Below the pieces are notes generated by a model. The model ran no database searches. It worked only from the letters and a program-made list of their open reading frames with translations, and was not told the DNA's origin. Both the position numbers and the translations under genes were made by a program. From Aphelenchoides besseyi (lineage: Eukaryota; Nematoda; Chromadorea; Rhabditida; Aphelenchoididae): DNA of 64,000 nt. Where the stretch lies: positions 6,634,001-6,698,000 of the forward strand of contig JAMPIQ010000002.1 of NCBI GenBank assembly GCA_024699855.1, in the 5' to 3' direction. This document shows positions 57,558-64,000 of the stretch, piece after piece (the first letter of the stretch is position 1; each line of letters opens with the position of its first letter).

Positions 57558-60500
57558 TTTTGTTTACGCACTTTCAAATTTGTGCTGAGACAGTTACACT
57601 GCAATCAAATGTTCAGTTGACCAATGGCATTCGTGAATAAACGCGTAGTCAAAACATCGGCCAAGCAATCCGGAAGTCGATCGTCATTCGCGGCTGTTGC
57701 GGTCGAACGGCCGAAGCGAAAAGATCGAGAGTTCGATTTGACATCTCAAACCGATGGATTTGCAAAAATGTGTGTGGGAGTAGAAGACGAGTTTGCGATG
57801 CAATAGGTCAGTTAAACTCTCTGTTGAGCCATCAGAGCGCAATTCAATCAGTGACGGAGAAATCAAACGCGCTTGGTTTTTAACAGCGCAAGAAGGTTAT
57901 TTGTTTTGTAGAAACAGAAAATAAGCCGTTGAACTTATGACTAAACTGTACGGAAAAAACGGCTAAACAATCGGAAATAGACCTCCGGCTTGGTGCGAAG
58001 ATCTCGATGTGAACCTTTGAGTTTTCCGGAAACCGAAAGAGTTTGTAAGAAGAAGCTAATCGGAGCGATTATTTTAATTGCTAGCATCTAAACCGATCTG
58101 TTCGAAAGTGCTGATCCACGGACTGACGAGAAAAACAAACTCTCGAGCGCTGGAAACCAAACATTTTAGAAGCACGTGGTTTGAGCGCCGTCGCAATTTC
58201 TGTCCTTTCGATTCGCGAGCAAAATGCCCACGAGGTAACGAAAAGCCGGTAGTTATTTGCACCATTTTCTCCAACTTTTATCATCTGAATATCTCGAATC
58301 TGCGCTTCCAATAAGAAAAAACAACACTTGAACAATGCACTTTGGTTGTTGTTATCGGCAAACAAATTAACCCAATGAAGCGTCTCGTTTCTTTCCCGTG
58401 AACACTGATGTTCTGCAACGGTCAATTTCAAATCCATTCGATGAAACAAAGTCAAAAGCCGATAAAAACTAATCATGTTGTCCTTCGAATCTGCAAATTA
58501 ACTGGCAATGAGCATCAACGGAAGTGATTCATCAACTTCGATTGATTAAATCTTTCGTTTCGTCCAATGCGCATCGACGGAAAAATGTAAACAGTTAAAA
58601 GCAAATGGTTTTGGCACACAAAACCAAAAGCATGTTAGAAACATAGGAATGACAATAGTGATTGAAAGATTAAACCTTTCGTAACGACGTGGAAGAGAAT
58701 AATGATAGACAGAAGGAAAGAACATCTGAAAGTCACGCGATTGACAATGAAAACGAAATCTTTTCATTGAAGAATGTTCGTTTATTTTTGGAAACTCAAA
58801 AAAAAACAAGCTTTTTGGATAATTTCAACCAACTGGACATGATTCCAATGAAAGTGTTCGAACTTTCTAGTGGAAAACTGACTTCCGAAACTTGATCTTT
58901 TCATTCACCTTCCCCTAACAAAAGCATTCAAATGGCAATTGGAAATTTCGGGGAATTTAACGCTCAGAGGGCAAAAGAAAAGTCATTTTGAAGTCTCTCA
59001 TTGATGTCGTCCATTCCCGAGTTTGTGTTTTTGGTTGAAGGGTTTGACTGGGGCTCCTCCGTCATCCAAATGATTTGCATTGAAAAAAGGAGCGGAGTGT
59101 TGGGTGCGAGAAGAAAAGTGGTGGCCGAGTTTGGCAATTTGTCTTGACAATGTTTGTGGCATTCGAGAGCGAGAAAAAGAATCCGAACTACTGGACGCAT
59201 AATTACACCATAGTTTATTCGTTTTATACAGTTTATAAAACGGTAATAACGCTTTTTTTTGGATATTCGAACATTTACGAAACTGTATCTTCGTATTCTT
59301 CAGTTTCCCTTTGACTACTACCACAAGCTCTTGTTCACCCGTCAATCTTCGTGGCAACAGATTACATCGATACTCAACAATCTCTTCTACATCAACTCCG
59401 ACCGCAAACAATCCTTCAAATTGCAATAAAAACTTACTGCCGGATTATACACAACCATCATCTAACGTAAAAATTTCAACTCCTACATCCGACATTAATG
59501 TTAATTTGCAAAGAAATCCAACGTATGGCGCCAAATCTTCTACTCAAGCTCGATCTTACACTCTCGAATCTTTTTGCTCTTAACTCGAGATTTACACGGC
59601 TTCAACTAAATTCTTTAGCTCACCCTACCGTTTGTTCAATAGATGAAATTCGGTCTGTGATTGTAAGTAAGATAGTCGTTTTGAGCTAGTCGTTAATACT
59701 TACAATCACTACGTCTATTGTCGTTTTTAACAATCCAACAAGACGTTATGTCTGTCTGTCATCACTTGCAAGGAAGCTTCAAAATTGTATGAACTTTTTG
59801 AATTGTGTTTATCGATGTTTATTAGTGAAGCATGTGTTAGTCTCATCATAAGTAAAAACCGCCTTTAGGACTCTTCATCGAAACCTGATTTTCAAGCAGA
59901 GCATGTTAAAGTTATAGATACAATGTCGTCAATTTAAACGATCGTTTGTTCGCTTATTGTTGTTTGTACACCGCCCGATAATAAAAATGGTCGACATTCA
60001 TGTCTCGATTATTCTTTCATTAATTGAATTCCTGGTCCTGATACGATTGCAATGATTTTATAAAGTCGAACATTTTAATGTTGATTTCCATCTTTCCGCC
60101 TTCAAGTAATCTGTTATGTTAGAAGTGCATCTTTCGGTTATTGGTTTACTTGCACGCTGGTGGCGTATGTTTTGTTTCTGCTTTTTCCTTTGCTTTTGAT
60201 TACTGATTATCGATGCCGTAGTTAGAGTTCGCCGAGATTGCTATAAACTTGGATAGTTTTCTTGCGGCGGTTCGGTCGAGGTGTGTTGAAGTTCTGCAGT
60301 TGTGCGTGCGCAATGCTTGTACCGATTCTAAAGATTCTTTGCTTCAGTTTTGGATTATCGTTTCGATCTTTTGCACTAGGACGTTATCAAAAGCTGGAGA
60401 TACTTCGGTTTTAAACCTTTGGATAACTCGTTACCAAACCGACTAACACACAGCTTGAACCTGTTGTGCGGGTGAGGATCTGTTGATCGGATGCTTGTTG

Positions 60501-60719
60501 ATTGATTGGTTTAGGTTGTTAACAAAATTCGTTGCTTCTAAATAACGACTTGTATAGAGTCCCGTAGTGAAAACTGTAAACTCGTTCTCATTTGGCTTTC
60601 AGTTGCGATTTACGAAGTCGGTTGTCTCAGTCGTGGGTTTTGGTCTAAAAAACGGTTTTTCGTTTGCTACCTTCAGTTTTATTGTTTGTGGCAGGTTTAG
60701 TTCTCTACAAATACGTAAA
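57558..60719. other. 3.2 kb region between reticulon and cornichon, no gene accepted
   Basis: It should contain the distal reticulon promoter and the cornichon promoter (divergent pair). A Ser/Thr/Asn-rich frame lies at about 59306-59583 (+), preceded by a TATTCTTCAG acceptor. On the minus strand of the same place a 142-codon frame (58998-59426) is open. Neither gave a recognisable protein. A small unrecognised gene around 59.3-59.7 kb cannot be excluded. Confidence 0.35.
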
Positions 60720-61281
60720 ATGGCGTTCACTTTCGTGGCCTGTTGTTACTTGATCGCGTTGATTGCCGTTGCTTTCTGCATATTTTTCGCCATCTACACG
60801 GTCTGTTTTCCTCGTTTATGTTAAGTGTTGAAACGAGAGTTTTCAGGTGATTTGCATCGATGAGCTGCGCACGGATTACAAGAATCCGATCAGTCAATGC
60901 GACAACTTGAATCAGTTGATCCTGCCTGAATACGGAGTCCATGCGGTCTTCACCGGTCTGTTCATCATAACATTTCAACTCTTTTCTATCGCCTGGAATT
61001 TGCCGTTGTTGGCTTATCATGTTCATCGGTAAGTAGCAGAATCTTTTTGTGATTTCGTCTGAATTTTTAGTTATATGCATCGACCTGTGATGTCTGGCCC
61101 GGGAATCTACGATCCGACGACCATTCTCAACCAAAACGAACTGCAAAAAGCGAATCGTGAGGGATGGATCAAATTGGGTTTCTATTTGATCTCATTTTTC
61201 TATTATCTCTACGCGTAAGTTCCATTTCTGATCAGACGAAATCGAGTTTTTAGGATGATCTACACCTTGGTCACTTCGTAA
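60720..61281 (+). CDS. CNIH: Cornichon (CNIH1/4 family) cargo receptor
   Basis: Four exons, 60720-60800, 60847-61028, 61071-61214 and 61254-61281, give 144 aa, the same length as human CNIH1. It begins MAFTFVACCYLIALI, then IDELRTDYKNPISQCDNLN, LPEYGVHAVFTGLFI, YMHRPVMSGPGIYDPTTI and the end LYAMIYTLVTS, all in family order, with three or four transmembrane helices. Cornichons are COPII cargo receptors that recruit TGF-alpha-like ligands or receptor subunits for ER exit. A GGTTTAG acceptor lies 19 nt before the ATG. Nothing is odd about the copy. Confidence 0.97.
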
Positions 61282-61518
61282 TTCAATGTCAATACGTCTC
61301 TTGCCATACGATGCGAATCTCTGTGTTATGTTTTTGGCCAATAATATTCTGTTAAACAAGAACAATCCAAAAATTTTGCTCCATTCTACTTACTGGTTCT
61401 TCAAATCGTAAACATCAAAAGTCCTCATTCTAGTATCCAAAGTCCTTTTTATGTCTAATTTGTTTAATTGCTATTGATGTGCTTAATTGAGTGGAAAAGT
61501 AAAGACAAAATATAGGAA

Positions 61519-61921
61519 TCAACGAACGTAATACGTGTATTGTGGGTAGTAGTTGTACAAGTACGGATTGCTGTTATAATAAGTTGATGGCGTGTAATAA
61601 TTGTACGGAGAATAAGAACTCAAACCATTTCCAACATACGATCCCAAACTGCTGCCAACAAAACCTCCGACAAACGCTGCGCCAGCGACAGCTAAACCTG
61701 TTCCCCAACCGTAACCTCGACTCGACCATGGATGATGCCAATGGTGATATCTGCTGTATTGATATCCACGATTGAATCCACCCGACCAGGGATTGTAATG
61801 ATGAAATTGGGCTAAAAATCTCTTTTTATCAATTCGCACTTTCTATTTGCTTACCATCAACTATTTCAATTAGCATCATGAAAACAAATAACTTCAACAT
61901 GACTGTTTTACTCGCGACCAT
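61519..61921 (-). CDS. Small secreted Gly/Tyr/Asn-rich peptide (unrecognised)
   Basis: Two exons, 61855-61921 and 61519-61811, give 119 aa. A signal peptide (MLKLFVFMMLIEIVDA) precedes a mature part rich in His, Trp and Tyr (HHYNPWSGGFNRGYQYSRYH). In the middle lies a glycine-zipper-like hydrophobic block (GLAVAGAAFVGGFVGSSLGS), and the tail is dominated by Tyr, Asn, Ser and Pro (NPYLYNYYPQYTYYVR). Nematode Gly/Tyr-rich peptides of this type are cuticle or antimicrobial (nlp-29/caenacin-like) components, but this one is longer and has the glycine zipper, so I do not assign a family. The stop is only 238 nt from the end of cornichon, in convergent orientation. Confidence 0.72.
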
Positions 61922-63461
61922 CTTCTATAAGGTTGGTCAAGAATGGCGTATAATGTTGCCACTCATCTTAGTTGAAGAAGATGTGTTTTGAATTTTCCGA
62001 ATTCTGAAGGTCGAACAAACAAAACTGAAGAAAACGTTCGGCGAATTTGCCTCCGCATTCATTGTTTTCAATCAGCGTCACACTTAAAGCGTCGAGGTCT
62101 TTCAATTTTTGTCAAAATTTCCAACGGCCCTTTTGAACGGGTGACGAATTCATATCAACACCTCTGCACTTTCACGTCACGAAGATTGTTTTGCATGGAA
62201 AGTTGAAAAGAAATGTCGTCGGTAATCTCAGTTTAGTATTGTAGTTAAGCCCCAATCGTGTGTTAAAAAGATTACTATCACAACGGAAACGTTAATGGAC
62301 GTATTCACTACAATGGATTCAAATAAACGACGAATTAGCAATAAAATGAGGTCGCACAAAATGAATCCATTAACTTCATCTCAGTAATAGGTCTCAAAAA
62401 TTAATTGTGACAAATTCGTATGGTTTTTGACGTCGTGTGCCAGAAGGGAAATTGGGTTAAACCAACTTCCGTAGTGTTTCCGTCAATTGTGAAAAGATTG
62501 TTGGCACCGTAGTTGAGAGATGCGTATCACGAGTTTCCGTTTGCTTTGTAGATCTTGACATTTCGTCTATAACACAAGGTTGTTTGTTATTTCATGTACG
62601 CATTGAGCATAAGCCCGAAAGAATATCTTATGAGTATCCAATGTTTATTTTTGGCTCTTTCGGAATTTCCTACACCCGCAAGATGATCCCTTAGTCGCGA
62701 CAGAAGGCCCGTTGATTCGTCCGCCAAAACTTCCACCCGTTGAATGGAATCGGTGGGCGGAGTTGAAGAACGTCATTTCGTTGACAAATCTCGTGCTCTT
62801 TTCTCCAACTTCGAACCGAAAGCCGTACGACAAACAGATTAACTAAATCTACCGCTTTTATATCGCCTTTTAAAATCCACGAATTCGAGTTCATAAAAGC
62901 GATGGCTGTCAATTTGATGTACGGTATTCACGCGCTGGTTTTGATTCGAAGATTGCAAGCTTCCATAAAGTTCTTTTTACTTCACTAATTCACCGCCAAC
63001 ATCACTTAGCCTCAATATCATAGCGGATTTTTAAGCGCTTTAATAGCTTGGAAAGTCATTGGCGTATCGTTTACGAAAAACTAAACAAAAGTTATTTATT
63101 GGAGTCTTTGACAACAATAAGGAGCTTCTCCGACTATAGAATAGATAGATCATTTTCTGTAATCATCATCTTATAATGAAGACTATAGGTCTAATCATTT
63201 GTTTAATTCTTGTACTTCTTATATTATTACTCAGCCCATCAGTTCCTCGACGATGTGGTCGAGTTTTACGAATCATGACGTTCTTTATTCGACCGTCCGT
63301 TGAGCACGCGTGTTAAAATAATTGGATTGCCAAACCAGTTTATCGCACTTTTAGGACGCTTGGATGAACAAAAAAGTTGCTTACTGACCACAATCGTTTT
63401 CCCTACGGACAATGTCATGCCGTCAGATCGACCATTGTTTAACTCGTGCCGACTTCTGCAC
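61922..63461. other. Intergenic region before the neuropeptide gene; possible signal-peptide exon at 63176
   Basis: It is mostly AT-rich with no accepted gene. At 63176 (+) an ATG opens MKTIGLIICLILVLLILLLS, a strong signal-peptide-like stretch, but the frame closes after 46 codons. It may be a first exon of the neuropeptide gene that follows, though I found no good donor. Confidence 0.35.
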
Positions 63462-63880
63462 ATGCTTACCATAAGCGCGTTGGTCTTCTCGTTATCAGCT
63501 CAACCTCGTCGCATAATCATTCCATTCTCTTCAATAATTAATGTTAAGAACACATTTCTTCAATCTGGATTAAAGACTGACGACCTCAACGGTGAGAATT
63601 TTCATATGCAATGAATTTCAAAATAAGTTGTGAGCAAAATTATACACTGAATCAAGCATGCAGTAGCTCAAGTCTAATCTTGATTTATACATCGTATATT
63701 GATCACTTTTCTCAATGTTTTATTTCTGCATCTTTAGATCTTTTTCATCGAATTTTGCTCCGAAGGCGACGATCAGAAGCCACTGAAGGCGAAGAAGATC
63801 CGTAAGTTGGCTCATTGAACTTCGTAACGGTATTGTGTTTAGAGACGAAAAACCTCGACCTCTACGGTTTGGACGTCGCT
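63462..63880 (+). CDS. flp-21: FLP-21-like FMRFamide-related neuropeptide precursor
   Basis: The last exon, 63843-63880, encodes HEKPRPLRFGRR and then TAA. PRPLRFG is the exact core of nematode FLP-21 (GLGPRPLRFamide), here followed by the amidation Gly and a dibasic site. With exon 63766-63801 (DDQKPLKAKKI) the released peptide would be IHEKPRPLRF-amide after KK cleavage. A first exon 63462-63591 supplies a hydrophobic start (MLTISALVFSLSAQ) and keeps phase, giving 67 aa. The upstream exons are less certain: a stronger acceptor at 63737 would put exon 2 in a different phase, and the ATG at 63176 may be the true start. FLP-21 is a ligand of the NPR-1 receptor in C. elegans. A single peptide copy per precursor is also typical of flp-21. 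Confidence 0.65.
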
Positions 63881-64000
63881 AAACACTCGATAGTATACGG
63901 AAACTGACAAGTTATTACAACTCTTTCACAGCATGACTACTTTAATAGTTTATAACAAGCGACATTGTTCTATTAAAAGATTTTATGGTTAAACTAAGAC
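63881..64000. other. Right edge of the window, 3' flank of the neuropeptide gene
   Basis: AT-rich flank with no gene recognised. Confidence 0.5.

Noticed and set aside
57624..57806. A 60-codon frame divergent from the reticulon distal start
   Set aside because: Short, basic, no recognisable features, and it lies in the presumed promoter.
58998..59583. Overlapping 142-codon (-) and 90-codon (+) frames
   Set aside because: Each is the mirror of the other's composition bias; neither has a convincing gene structure.
1..64000. tRNA, rRNA, SL RNA genes, CRISPR arrays, transposons
   Set aside because: No TTCGANTC-type B box outside coding exons, no regular direct repeats, no transposase or reverse-transcriptase frame was seen by eye. 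Small RNA genes could still be missed without a covariance search.

Overview
The window is animal nuclear DNA, most likely from a nematode. It is gene-dense, and genes are split by very short GT-AG introns (mostly 36-50 nt) with TTTTAG/TTTCAG acceptors. The gene set is animal: reticulon, cornichon, SEC61-gamma, membrin, an INSM/EGL-46-type zinc finger, Kunitz domains and a globin. The right edge carries an exon ending in PRPLRFG-RR-stop, the signature of the nematode neuropeptide FLP-21. I saw no rRNA, tRNA, CRISPR, bacterial or phage features. An early-branching (enoplean, Trichuris-like) nematode would fit the compact style, but that placement is a guess. I rebuilt exons by hand: reading phase was checked at every junction for most genes, less fully for ALG12, SF3B2 and NCAPD2.

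Layout. 1-4 kb (+): SLC4A11-like transporter, then pinin. 4.3-9.9 kb (-): RAD50, mL49 and ZFYVE19, closely spaced and co-oriented. 10.3-19.6 kb (+): eIF6, condensin subunit NCAPD2 and RFC1. 20-24.9 kb (-): SF3B2 and ALG12, with a small (+) gene nested in an SF3B2 intron. 25.1 kb (+): RBM42, divergent from SF3B2. 26.4-30.3 kb (-): membrin and an INSM/EGL-46-like factor with a 1.36 kb intron. 30.3-37.2 kb: gene desert. 37.2-38.4 kb (-): SEC61G and PMVK. 39.8-41.4 kb (+): secreted double-Kunitz protein. 41.7-42.6 kb (-): globin-like protein. 42.6-46 kb: sparse. 46-47.4 kb (+): CCCH zinc-finger protein. 48.9-57.6 kb (-): reticulon with three alternative first exons. 57.6-60.7 kb: sparse. 60.7-61.3 kb (+): cornichon. 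61.5-61.9 kb (-): secreted Gly/Tyr-rich peptide. 63.2-63.9 kb (+): FLP-21-like neuropeptide precursor.

Functional themes: genome maintenance (RAD50, NCAPD2, RFC1), splicing and RNA (SF3B2, RBM42, pinin), and the secretory pathway (membrin, SEC61G, cornichon, ALG12, reticulon). The most unusual observations are a RAD50 without any zinc hook (967 aa, no CxxC), an RFC1 that keeps its N-terminus and AAA+ core but has no BRCT domain, several same-strand gene pairs 115-365 nt apart with splice acceptors directly at the downstream ATG (possible operons and spliced-leader sites), and a gene nested antisense inside SF3B2.
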